Assembly: GCA_039797965.1 (NCBI GenBank)
Contig: JBDKGX010000001.1
Span: forward strand, 1-64,000
Direction of reading: 5' to 3'
DNA from: Thiofilum sp039797965
GTDB lineage: Bacteria; Pseudomonadota; Gammaproteobacteria; Thiotrichales; Thiotrichaceae
DNA: 64,000 bases
A program made the translations under genes and the position numbers. Positions within the stretch are counted from its first letter, which is position 1; each line of letters opens with the position of its first letter. Positions 1 to 7,665 of the stretch are shown one piece after another. Below the pieces are notes generated by a model. It was not told where the DNA came from and made no database searches. It was given only the letters and a program-made list of their open reading frames with translations.

Positions 1-1107
1 GACAGTAATGCGGCATTAGCACGTTTAACTCAATCTCCGATTATTTTAGTGATAGATACTCGTGGCACGACTCGTGGGATTGCGCCGCTATTATTAGGCT
101 ATCAGCATTTTGACCCCACTATTCGAATCGCTGGCGTGATTTTAAATCGGGTCGGGGGTGCTCGACATGCCTCAAAATTACGTGAATCAGTTGAATACTA
201 TACCGATATTAAAGTACTCGGTTGTGTACAAGAAAATCCTACCTTAGCCATTGAAGAGCGCCATTTAGGCTTAATGCCTAGCAATGAACAAGCCAATGCG
301 ACCGAGCACATCGAGCGATTAGGTAAAATAGTCAGTGAGCAAGTCGACTTAACTAAAGTACTCCAAGTTGCAGAACAAGCCGCCCCCTTAAATGCACTGA
401 ATTTAGCGATTTGCCAACCTACTTGTCGAAGTACTCCGAGTACTCGAATCAAATTAGGCATTTGCCAAGATGCAGCCTTTGGCTTTTATTATCCTGATGA
501 TTTAGAAGCGTTAGAGGCCGCAGGGGCGGAGCTTATTCCCATTAATACGCTACAAGATCCCGTACTACCTACTATTGATGGCTTATTTATTGGTGGCGGC
601 TTCCCAGAAACCCATTTAGCTGATCTCAGTGCTAATCAATCCCTAAAAATTGCTATTAAACAAGCAATTGACTCAGGAATGCCTACTTATGCGGAGTGTG
701 GGGGGTTGATGTATTTGTCCCGTAGTATTTCATGGCAGGGGCAAACCGCGGCTATGGTTGGGGTAATTCCCGGTGATGTGAGTCTACATGCTAAGCCACA
801 AGGGCGCGGTATCGTGCAGTTTACTGAAACCGAACACATGCCGTGGTCAGCATTGGATACACCTGTGCAAAGTACTAGCCCCCAATCAGCGCATGAGTTT
901 CATTATTCGCGCTTAGATAATTTAGCCGCGCAAGGGCGTTTTGCTTATCGCATATTGCGCGGTACAGGCATTACAGGGGAGCACGATGGCTGGGTATACC
1001 GCAATTTATTAGCTTCTTATTTACATCGTCGTGATACGGCTCAATTTCGTTGGGCGCAACGTTTTGTAGACTTCATTCGCCAACACAAACAAGGACTCTT
1101 GGTATGA
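1..1107 (+). CDS. dsrN: DsrN, siroheme amidase (CbiA/CobB-like), 5' truncated by window edge
   Basis: This is the C-terminal 368 residues of a glutamine-dependent a,c-diamide synthase. The frame is open from base 1, so the start lies upstream. Two parts are visible: the end of the ATP-dependent synthase domain (DTRGTTRGIAPLLLGY near the left edge) and a class I glutamine amidotransferase domain, with the nucleophile Cys codon at 697-699 inside YAECGGLMYLS. By family this could be cobyrinate a,c-diamide synthase. The next gene, a cysteine-less IscA homologue, instead matches the dsrN-dsrR order of sulfur oxidisers. There DsrN amidates siroheme for the reverse-acting sulfite reductase DsrAB, in the cytoplasm. 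The assignment to dsr rather than cobalamin synthesis is therefore contextual. The TGA stop overlaps the next ATG (ATGA), which shows translational coupling. Confidence 0.82.
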   Translation, partial: DSNAALARLTQSPIILVIDTRGTTRGIAPLLLGYQHFDPTIRIAGVILNRVGGARHASKLRESVEYYTDIKVLGCVQENPTLAIEERHLGLMPSNEQANATEHIERLGKIVSEQVDLTKVLQVAEQAAPLNALNLAICQPTCRSTPSTRIKLGICQDAAFGFYYPDDLEALEAAGAELIPINTLQDPVLPTIDGLFIGGGFPETHLADLSANQSLKIAIKQAIDSGMPTYAECGGLMYLSRSISWQGQTAAMVGVIPGDVSLHAKPQGRGIVQFTETEHMPWSALDTPVQSTSPQSAHEFHYSRLDNLAAQGRFAYRILRGTGITGEHDGWVYRNLLASYLHRRDTAQFRWAQRFVDFIRQHKQGLLV

Positions 1108-1415
1108 TCACAATTACTCCTACTGCAGCCCAACAAATCCACCAAGCCGCACAACTGTCTAATGCAGCAGGTTTAGCATTACGCATTGAAATCCAGCCTA
1201 AAGAAGACGGTAGTTTTAACTATCTCATGGGGTTTGATGATCAAAGCCAAGTCGGCGACGTTGAGTTAGAGCAAAGTGGTATCAAGGTCGTGATAGGTTT
1301 GCATTCCAAACCCTTAGCGCAAGGCATGACACTAGATTTTGTGGATTTAGAAGGGCAAATGTCCTTTATTTTTCTTAATCCTAATGACCCTCATTATCAG
1401 CCACCTAAGGAGTAG
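1104..1415 (+). CDS. dsrR: DsrR, IscA/HesB-fold protein without cluster-binding cysteines
   Basis: This is a 103-residue A-type carrier-fold protein (MITITPTAAQQIHQAA at the N-terminus). The ATG at 1104 is chosen because it overlaps the dsrN stop as ATGA; an in-frame start 54 bases upstream would lie inside dsrN. Iron-sulfur carriers of this family have three conserved cysteines, one mid-protein and a C-terminal CxC. This protein has no cysteine at all and ends in Asn/Pro/His-rich residues. That is the hallmark of DsrR of sulfur oxidisers, which is known to be needed for normal dsr expression and sulfur oxidation but does not carry a cluster. The usual next gene, dsrS, is absent; a two-component system follows instead. 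Confidence 0.8.
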   Translation: MITITPTAAQQIHQAAQLSNAAGLALRIEIQPKEDGSFNYLMGFDDQSQVGDVELEQSGIKVVIGLHSKPLAQGMTLDFVDLEGQMSFIFLNPNDPHYQPPKE

Positions 1416-1420
1416 TCATC

Positions 1421-3187
1421 ATGGCTGAATCCGTGGCACAGGTTCCTATTAGTCAAATTCAACGTCTGAATAAAGCGGAAAGCTCTAAGGCTGAGACAGC
1501 CAGCAGTACTTCATCACGGCGCCGTCGCGACGAGGAGTTATTTGTTGCGCAAGCAGTAGTCGCTTTGCCGTGGCAAGGCTGGTTAGCTTTCGGCGTGTTG
1601 TTTTTTTTATTTATTGCCATTGGTGCTAGCTACTTTTGGGTTGTCTCCGGTACAGACCCTGATCACGGTATTCGCAGTTTATTAACGATTTTGTGGTTAG
1701 TGGCTGGAATTGGTGTAAGTACTTTATTTTATTGGATTTGGCGGGAATTCACTTGTTTTGGTAATGAGTTATCGTTTTGGGCGCAACGCTTGAGGCGTAA
1801 TGATCTCAGTGCTCGGATGCCGATTTTGCGCCGTGCCTGTCCCTCTCGCGTCATTCGTGAGCAAATCAATGCGATTACAGAAGATTATCAAACCGTAGCG
1901 CGTGCCCAACAGCAGCGTTTGGAACGACAAGATCGTTATATCGCCCGTAAAAATCATCATTTGAATGTATTGTACGATGTCGCAGCCGCCATTAACCGTG
2001 CGGACAATTTAGAAAACTTACTTCAACAGTTTTTAATCACTTTAAAAGGCGTGGTACAGGCTGAAGCGGTCGCGATTCGATTATTAGATAAAGATAACAA
2101 CTTACGTCTAGTCGCTAGTATTGGGCTAGATGATGAGGTCATGCAACGTGAGACCGCCATCTTGGCAACTCAATGTACCTGTGGCAAAGCATTTGATGAA
2201 AAAGAAATTAGAGTTCGCACGGATATTAGTAAGTGTGAGCATTTAATTGGACGAGTACTTTTCGAGCGGCGTAACCATATGGAAATGCTGGCTGTACCTT
2301 TGTTATATCGAGATAAGACGCTAGGGATTTACAATATTTTTGTGTCGCGCGAGCGCCATGCTTATTTAGAAGATGAGCATGAGTTATTAATGAGTATTGG
2401 TCGGCACTTGGGAATGGCGATTGAAAAAGCCAGTGTCGAAGAAGAAGCACACACCTTATCTATCATGAAAGAACGCACTCGCATGGCGCACGAGTTACAC
2501 GACTCATTAGCGCAAACGATAGCGAGCTTACGTTTTAAAGTTCGTCTGTTTGATGATTCATTACGAAATAGCCCTGACTCCAGCTCAACTTTATGGAGTG
2601 AATTAGAGGATTTAGAAAAGACGATTGATGAGGCCTACGCTGAAATCCGCAGTTTGATTACGCATTTTAGAGCTCCCTTGGATGGTAAGGGCGTGGTGCG
2701 AGCTGTGGAGTTTTTAGTCGAAAAGTTTCGCAAGGAAACTAAGCTGGAGGTGTTTTATTACCATAATTGGGCGTTACAAAGTTTATCTCGTGAAGTCGAG
2801 ATTGATGTCATTCGTATCGTACAAGAAGCCCTCAATAATATTCGTAAGCATAGTAAAGCCTCTACAGTACGTATTTTGATGCATAGCAATGAAGAGGGAC
2901 GTTGTTCAGTGTTAATAGAGGACAACGGTATTGGCTTACCCGAACAGTTGCCCGAACCTAATCCGATCACAGGTGAGCATATCGGGTTAAACGTTATGCA
3001 AGAGCGTGCTGCCAATATCAATGGTGAGTTAACTATTGAAAGCGATCCAGATGAAGGCGGGACTTTGTTACAACTCAATTTTGAAGCCCCTGAGGAGCGT
3101 AAGTTATCCCAAATTCTAGATCGTATGACGCCTAAAACCTCACCGACCGATAAACCCTTTATAGAGAGCCTAGGAACACCGCTATGA
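1421..3187 (+). CDS. NarX-type membrane sensor histidine kinase with Cys-bearing GAF domain
   Basis: This 588-residue kinase starts at an ATG with a good ribosome site (AAGGAG). Domains in order: a charged cytoplasmic N-terminus; two membrane helices at about residues 52-75 and 86-107 with only a very short loop between them; a HAMP-like linker and coiled coil to about 180; a GAF domain at about 185-335; a HisKA_3 dimerisation helix with phospho-acceptor His360 in AHELHDSLAQ; and a HATPase domain. The GAF domain has Cys252, Cys254 and Cys272 (QCTCG and KCEH), which could bind a metal or act as a redox switch; this is inference. It lacks the long periplasmic nitrate-binding domain of NarX, so the input is probably cytoplasmic or within the membrane. 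The stop overlaps the next start (ATGA). Confidence 0.85.
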   Translation: MAESVAQVPISQIQRLNKAESSKAETASSTSSRRRRDEELFVAQAVVALPWQGWLAFGVLFFLFIAIGASYFWVVSGTDPDHGIRSLLTILWLVAGIGVSTLFYWIWREFTCFGNELSFWAQRLRRNDLSARMPILRRACPSRVIREQINAITEDYQTVARAQQQRLERQDRYIARKNHHLNVLYDVAAAINRADNLENLLQQFLITLKGVVQAEAVAIRLLDKDNNLRLVASIGLDDEVMQRETAILATQCTCGKAFDEKEIRVRTDISKCEHLIGRVLFERRNHMEMLAVPLLYRDKTLGIYNIFVSRERHAYLEDEHELLMSIGRHLGMAIEKASVEEEAHTLSIMKERTRMAHELHDSLAQTIASLRFKVRLFDDSLRNSPDSSSTLWSELEDLEKTIDEAYAEIRSLITHFRAPLDGKGVVRAVEFLVEKFRKETKLEVFYYHNWALQSLSREVEIDVIRIVQEALNNIRKHSKASTVRILMHSNEEGRCSVLIEDNGIGLPEQLPEPNPITGEHIGLNVMQERAANINGELTIESDPDEGGTLLQLNFEAPEERKLSQILDRMTPKTSPTDKPFIESLGTPL

Positions 3188-3843
3188 ATGAGAAAGTACT
3201 CCTAATTGATGATCACACCTTATTTCGCGCTGGTTTAGAAGATTTATTACTCAGACGTGGGATTAATGTGGTCTCAGCGGTGGGCAGTGGCGAGGAAGGG
3301 ATTAAAAGTACGGCTGAAGTACAACCCGATATCGTACTCCTTGATATGCGTATGCCGCATATGGATGGTTTAGCCGTATTGCGTCAGTTACGCAAAAACT
3401 ATCCAGAGTTACGTATTGTTATGCTCACGACTAGTACTAATGAAAGTGATCTAGTCGAAGCCTTACGTAGTGGTGCTCGTGGCTACTTACTCAAAGATAT
3501 TGAGCCGGATGATTTAGTCGTTGCACTACGAGAAATTATGCAAGGCAAAACGGTAGTAGCCCCTGAGTTGGCTCCTGTTTTAGCGCGTTTTGTTCAAGGC
3601 TCCGAACAAAATAATGCTACCCAAAAAGCCGTTGATCCCTTTGCAGGTTTAACCCCGCGCGAATATGAAATTTTGACGTTGTTAGCCGAGGGGCAAAGCA
3701 ATAAAGTCATTGCCCGCAATTTGGGTATTTCAGATGGTACGGTTAAGCTCCATGTCAAAGCCATTTTACGTAAACTAGGGGTAAGCTCACGAATTACCGC
3801 AGCCGTGATGGCAGTTGAGCATGGAGCACGGGTCGTCAAATAG
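3184..3843 (+). CDS. NarL/FixJ-family response regulator
   Basis: This 219-residue regulator has an N-terminal receiver domain with phospho-acceptor Asp54 in VLLDMRMP and a C-terminal LuxR-type helix-turn-helix (LTPREYEILTLLAEGQSNK onward, about residues 152-215). It overlaps the kinase gene by four bases, so the two form a cognate pair. Being directly downstream of dsrN-dsrR with almost no gaps, the pair is probably co-transcribed with the dsr genes. It may report redox or sulfur status, but no target site was identified. No clear intrinsic terminator was seen in the ten bases before the convergent adhesin gene. Confidence 0.9.
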   Translation: MNEKVLLIDDHTLFRAGLEDLLLRRGINVVSAVGSGEEGIKSTAEVQPDIVLLDMRMPHMDGLAVLRQLRKNYPELRIVMLTTSTNESDLVEALRSGARGYLLKDIEPDDLVVALREIMQGKTVVAPELAPVLARFVQGSEQNNATQKAVDPFAGLTPREYEILTLLAEGQSNKVIARNLGISDGTVKLHVKAILRKLGVSSRITAAVMAVEHGARVVK

Positions 3844-3853
3844 TGTTAAGTAC

Positions 3854-4885
3854 TTAAAACTCCCAAGCCACTCCGACGCGCCCTAGGGTGTGTTGGGAGC
3901 TGTCATAAGCGACTCCCCCCGAAATTTGGGTTTTATAACGGCTATTTAAGAGCTGACGATTAACAGATACGCCTAAGGCATGCTCGCCTCGATAGGTAGC
4001 AGCGCCCATTGAAACTGCTGTTTTGCCCGGAGCACTGGGAGTGGCAGGCACCAAAGCCGCTGCACTAGCCACCCCTGCAAAAGCATCTTCACGAGTGCCT
4101 TGAATATCACGCCGTATTGACTGAATATCGGTTTGAATCACATTAATATCATTTTGCATGGCACTCATGGTCGTACCTACGGTATTAATGCTATTTTGGA
4201 ACTGAGCAAAGTTAACGACATCTCCAGCATTAGTACCATTGGCGACATTAGTAATTTTGCGTGCTAAGCCTGTATCCTTATTACCTACTGAAATGGAGTT
4301 GGCTTCGGTAGCTAAACTACCAGCACCTAGTGCTATTGAGTTACTGGCTTGATCCGTGGTGGAGGCTTGATACCCTAAGGCTAAAGAGTTGGTTCCAGCC
4401 GTATTGGCTTCAACACCTACAGCAGTACTTTGTAGAGCAGTCGCCAGCGCATTAGTACCCACTGCAATACTTTCAGCTTCACTAGCAAAGCTCTGGAATC
4501 CAAATGCCATACTATTTTCGCCTTCAGCCGTGGCGGTATTACCAAAAGTACTACTATTAGAGCCACGTGCTTGAGCACCTTGCCCCACTGCGCTGGTATT
4601 TAACTCGGAGGCGACAGAGCTATTGCCGAAGGCAATACTACCGTTGCCTGAAGCAGTGCTACCCATTCCCAATGAACTACTAAACTCACCATCGGCGAAG
4701 CTAAACTCACCGACTGCTGTTGCATTTGTACCACTGGCACGTGCTTGCTCACCAATTGCTACATTCTGACCATTTGCCGTAGTAGCACCATCTAATGTGC
4801 CAGCAGTACTTACATTAAGCCAACTTAAGTGGGATAAAAAACTAACTATTAGGACTTTTTTTAGAGAGATGATGCTTTTATTCAT
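3854..4885 (-). CDS. Short YadA-like trimeric autotransporter adhesin
   Basis: This 343-residue protein has an N-terminal signal peptide (about residues 1-29). A left-handed beta-roll head follows, built from about 14-residue YadA/Hep_Hag repeats (forms such as AVGxxAxAxGxNSxAxG) to about residue 200. Next come a neck-like segment (SISVGNKDTGLARKITNVANG), a short coiled coil (about 225-265) and a C-terminal YadA anchor ending in aromatic Trp-Glu-Phe, as in outer-membrane barrels. By family it would be displayed as a trimer on the outer membrane and mediate attachment. The stalk is very short compared with YadA or UspA. It is convergent with the response regulator and has its own upstream region (4886-5108) shared with a divergent lipoprotein gene. 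Confidence 0.85.
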   Translation of the reverse strand: MNKSIISLKKVLIVSFLSHLSWLNVSTAGTLDGATTANGQNVAIGEQARASGTNATAVGEFSFADGEFSSSLGMGSTASGNGSIAFGNSSVASELNTSAVGQGAQARGSNSSTFGNTATAEGENSMAFGFQSFASEAESIAVGTNALATALQSTAVGVEANTAGTNSLALGYQASTTDQASNSIALGAGSLATEANSISVGNKDTGLARKITNVANGTNAGDVVNFAQFQNSINTVGTTMSAMQNDINVIQTDIQSIRRDIQGTREDAFAGVASAAALVPATPSAPGKTAVSMGAATYRGEHALGVSVNRQLLNSRYKTQISGGVAYDSSQHTLGRVGVAWEF

Positions 4886-5108
4886 AGTGTTATCTCTATT
4901 CAGGGGTGTTTTTAGGGGAATGAACCTCTAAGTATAGTAGAGCGACGCACTCTTTATGACTAGGTTACTCAACCAAGCTTTCAGACGCAGGGTGTGGTTT
5001 GGATAAAAAATAATCTAAATTGCTAGCGTTTAGTGTTGTATATTTAATACAATTAGTCATTTTAAAAATCTAACGAATACTTATTATTTACGGTAAGGGA
5101 AGTGCTTT

Positions 5109-5399
5109 ATGCAAAGACTAACATGGTTAAAGTCCTTAGGAGCTATGATGATGGGCGTATTGATGCTGGGATGTGCCCACGAGCCTGATAATCAAGCAAA
5201 AATGTCTACTCCCCAAGCCGTTGAAATAGCTAAAAATGACACAGTAACCTTGAGTGCAGCTAATCCGATAGGAGTTATGAAAGCGAATTATGCCACCGCT
5301 GCCGTGGATAAAATTGAAACTATTGATAATAAAGCGTGCTCAGCCGTAGATTTTTGTCCCCTACCTATACGTAAACTCAAGGCTACTGTCATTGATTAA
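5109..5399 (+). CDS. Small hypothetical lipoprotein
   Basis: This 96-residue protein has a lipoprotein signal: a hydrophobic stretch followed by the lipobox LMLGC, with Cys22 as the predicted lipidated residue. The mature part is hydrophilic and has two more cysteines near the end (KACSAVDFC) that could form a disulfide. The ATG is preceded by a purine-rich site (GGTAAGGGAAG). I do not recognise a family. It is divergent from the adhesin and convergent with dapD, with a GC-rich inverted repeat just after it. Confidence 0.6.
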   Translation: MQRLTWLKSLGAMMMGVLMLGCAHEPDNQAKMSTPQAVEIAKNDTVTLSAANPIGVMKANYATAAVDKIETIDNKACSAVDFCPLPIRKLKATVID

Positions 5400-5419
5400 G
5401 TACTTGTATGAGTTTAGCT

Positions 5420-5445
5420 CCCCGACCCTTATCCTAAGGTCGGGA
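5420..5445. terminator. Inverted repeat between lipoprotein gene and dapD
   Basis: CCCGACC at 5421-5427 pairs with GGTCGGG at 5438-5444 across a short loop, extendable with one bulge. It lies between convergent genes, where a terminator is expected. There is no convincing T-tract on either side, so an intrinsic terminator is only tentative. Confidence 0.4.
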
Positions 5446-5471
5446 AGTCATGTAAGGCTACTCAGTACTAA

Positions 5472-6305
5472 TTAAATACCCCGTAATAGTTCATTAATGC
5501 CCACTTTGCTACGGGTTTTGGCGTCAACCCGTTTTACGATTACCGCACAGTATAAACTGCACTTGCCATCAGCACTCGGTAGGTTGCCAGAGACGACCAC
5601 CGAACCTGCCGGAATACGTCCGTAAATCACTTCATCGTTTTCACGGTCATAAATACGAGTACTTTGACCAATATACACGCCCATTGAAATCACAGAACCT
5701 TCTTCGACAATCACACCCTCAACGACTTCAGAGCGAGCGCCGATAAAGCAATTGTCTTCAATAATGGTAGGTGAGGCTTGCAACGGTTCGAGTACGCCAC
5801 CAATGCCCACGCCACCCGATAAATGCACGTTCTTACCAATTTGAGCACATGAGCCAACCGTTGCCCAAGTATCAACCATAGTCCCCGTATCCACATACGC
5901 ACCAATATTGACAAACGAGGGCATCAGTACCGTACCAGAAGCAATATAAGAGCCACGACGTGCCGCGGCGGGAGGGACTACGCGAATACCACTTTGGGCA
6001 AATTGTTCTGCTGTCCAACCGTGAAATTTAGAAGGTACTTTGTCGTAGTAAGTACTATAGCCATCATTTAAAACCGCATTTTCTTCCAAACGGAAAGATA
6101 ACAATACCGCCTTTTTCAGCCATTCATTCACGACCCAATCGCCCACACCGCGCTGGGTTGCAACTCGTGCTTTACCGCTATCGAGTAAATTTAATGCCTC
6201 TTGTACCGCATTACGCACGGTTGCATCGGCGGTTTTTGGGGTGATTTCAGCGCGTTTTTCAAAGGCAGTTTCAATAATCTGTTGTAGTTGTGCTAAATCA
6301 GACAT
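5472..6305 (-). CDS. dapD: 2,3,4,5-tetrahydropyridine-2,6-dicarboxylate N-succinyltransferase
   Basis: This 277-residue protein matches the family length and shows the left-handed parallel beta-helix of hexapeptide repeats (for example GSYIASGTVLMPSFVNIGAY and the run GTMVDTWATVGSCAQIGKN). It transfers succinyl from succinyl-CoA to tetrahydrodipicolinate in the lysine/diaminopimelate pathway, in the cytoplasm. It sits 21 bases downstream of the dapC-like aminotransferase, which catalyses the following step, so the two are probably one transcript. Confidence 0.96.
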   Translation of the reverse strand: MSDLAQLQQIIETAFEKRAEITPKTADATVRNAVQEALNLLDSGKARVATQRGVGDWVVNEWLKKAVLLSFRLEENAVLNDGYSTYYDKVPSKFHGWTAEQFAQSGIRVVPPAAARRGSYIASGTVLMPSFVNIGAYVDTGTMVDTWATVGSCAQIGKNVHLSGGVGIGGVLEPLQASPTIIEDNCFIGARSEVVEGVIVEEGSVISMGVYIGQSTRIYDRENDEVIYGRIPAGSVVVSGNLPSADGKCSLYCAVIVKRVDAKTRSKVGINELLRGI

Positions 6306-6326
6306 GGTTTAATAAACTCCAGCCAG

Positions 6327-7529
6327 TCAGTTTAAAGATTCTAAATAATTGCGAATGCGCCATGCCGCTTCAGTACATTCTTGTTCAGTGGCGACTAAGG
6401 CCATACGTACCCGATTTTTGCCGGGGTTTAACCCCTTGATCTCACGTGACAAATAGCTTCCGGGTACCACCTGTACTCCGGCATATTGATACATGGCTTG
6501 GGTAAAGGCTTGATCATCCATGGGGGTTTTAGCCCATAAATAAAAGCCCGCATCAGGCAAACTTACTTCAAGTACGGGGCTTAAAATATCAAGTACTTGT
6601 TTAAATTTACGTTGGTAAGCAGCGCGATTAGCTTTGACGTGCTCCTCATCTTGCCACGCTGCTGTACTGGCTGCTTGGAAAGGGGGTGGCATAGCACAAC
6701 CATGATAAGTACGATATTGCAAATATTGCGCGAGTACTTGGGCATCACCTGCGACAAAACCAGAGCGCAAACCGGGTGCGTTCGAGCGTTTGGATAAACT
6801 ATGAAACACCACACAGCGCTTATAGTCAGTATTACCCATTTGAGCAGCGGCTTGTAATAACCCAACAGGTGGATGTGCTTCATCAAAGTAGAGTTCAGAA
6901 TAACATTCATCCGAGGCTACGATGAAATCATATTGCTCAGCTAAATGAAGTACTTGCTGTAATTGCGCAATCGACATCACCGCTCCCGTAGGGTTGCCCG
7001 GTGTGCAAATATACAGTAGTTGGCAACGCTCCCACACTTCAGCAGGTACTTGATCAAAATCAGGAATAAAACCATTCTCAGCCGTACACGCTAAAAACTC
7101 TGGTTTTGCCCCCGCTAAAAACGCCGCACCTTCATAAATCTGATAAAACGGATTGGGCATCACGATGGTAGCGTTAGGCTGAGTGCGATCCACCACGGCT
7201 TGAGCAAATGAAAATAAAGCTTCGCGCGTACCATTAACAGGGATGACGTGTTGTTCTGGATTCACAGAGTGGGCAGGTAGTTGGAAGCGTTGAGTCAGCC
7301 AATTCGCAATAGCCACCCGTAAAGTACTATCCCCTTTAGTCAGAGGGTAGTTCGCTAAGCCTGTGATGTTTTGTTGAATGGCTTCAAAAATAAACGGTGG
7401 AGTAGGGTGTTTAGGTTCGCCAATCGCTAAGGAGATGAGCTTTTTATCAGCAGGAGGCTGTAGCCCATTGAGTAAAACACGGATTTTTTCAAAAGGATAG
7501 GGCTGTAAACGCTGCAAATCTGGATTCAT
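6327..7529 (-). CDS. dapC: N-succinyldiaminopimelate aminotransferase DapC-type
   Basis: This is a 400-residue PLP-dependent class I/II aminotransferase. The start is placed at the ATG giving MNPDLQRLQPYPFEK, typical of DapC; the frame extends eight codons further to a TTG that has no better support. The PLP lysine lies in HSLSKRSNAPG, and GNPTGAV and the C-terminal NRVRMAL region are present. It forms N-succinyl-LL-diaminopimelate from the DapD-derived keto acid. Gene order dapC-dapD on one strand fits. The upstream intergenic region holds four AGTACT palindromes. Confidence 0.9.
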   Translation of the reverse strand: MNPDLQRLQPYPFEKIRVLLNGLQPPADKKLISLAIGEPKHPTPPFIFEAIQQNITGLANYPLTKGDSTLRVAIANWLTQRFQLPAHSVNPEQHVIPVNGTREALFSFAQAVVDRTQPNATIVMPNPFYQIYEGAAFLAGAKPEFLACTAENGFIPDFDQVPAEVWERCQLLYICTPGNPTGAVMSIAQLQQVLHLAEQYDFIVASDECYSELYFDEAHPPVGLLQAAAQMGNTDYKRCVVFHSLSKRSNAPGLRSGFVAGDAQVLAQYLQYRTYHGCAMPPPFQAASTAAWQDEEHVKANRAAYQRKFKQVLDILSPVLEVSLPDAGFYLWAKTPMDDQAFTQAMYQYAGVQVVPGSYLSREIKGLNPGKNRVRMALVATEQECTEAAWRIRNYLESLN

Positions 7530-7573
7530 GACGACCCACACAGTGATGATCAAAAGCCCAGTAGTATATATAA

Positions 7574-7653
7574 AGTACTTAGGTGTGTCTTAATGAATCG
7601 AGTACTTTATGGTAGTCATTGGCTAAACAGAGCAAGTACTTTCATGAAGTACT
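7574..7653. repeat. Cluster of four AGTACT palindromes upstream of dapC
   Basis: AGTACT occurs at 7574-7579, 7601-7606, 7635-7640 and 7648-7653 in a gene-free gap between dapC and the SPFH gene. The last two are 13 bp apart and together make a larger symmetric block (AAGTACTTTCATGAAGTACT). This is one of the densest clusters of the motif that is scattered through the whole window. Confidence 0.85.
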
Positions 7654-7665
7654 CACTCGTTAAAG

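Noticed and set aside
1..1107. Reading the first gene as cobalamin cobB/cbiA
   Set aside because: Family membership allows it, but the cysteine-less IscA homologue directly after it fits dsrN-dsrR, and no other cobalamin gene is present.
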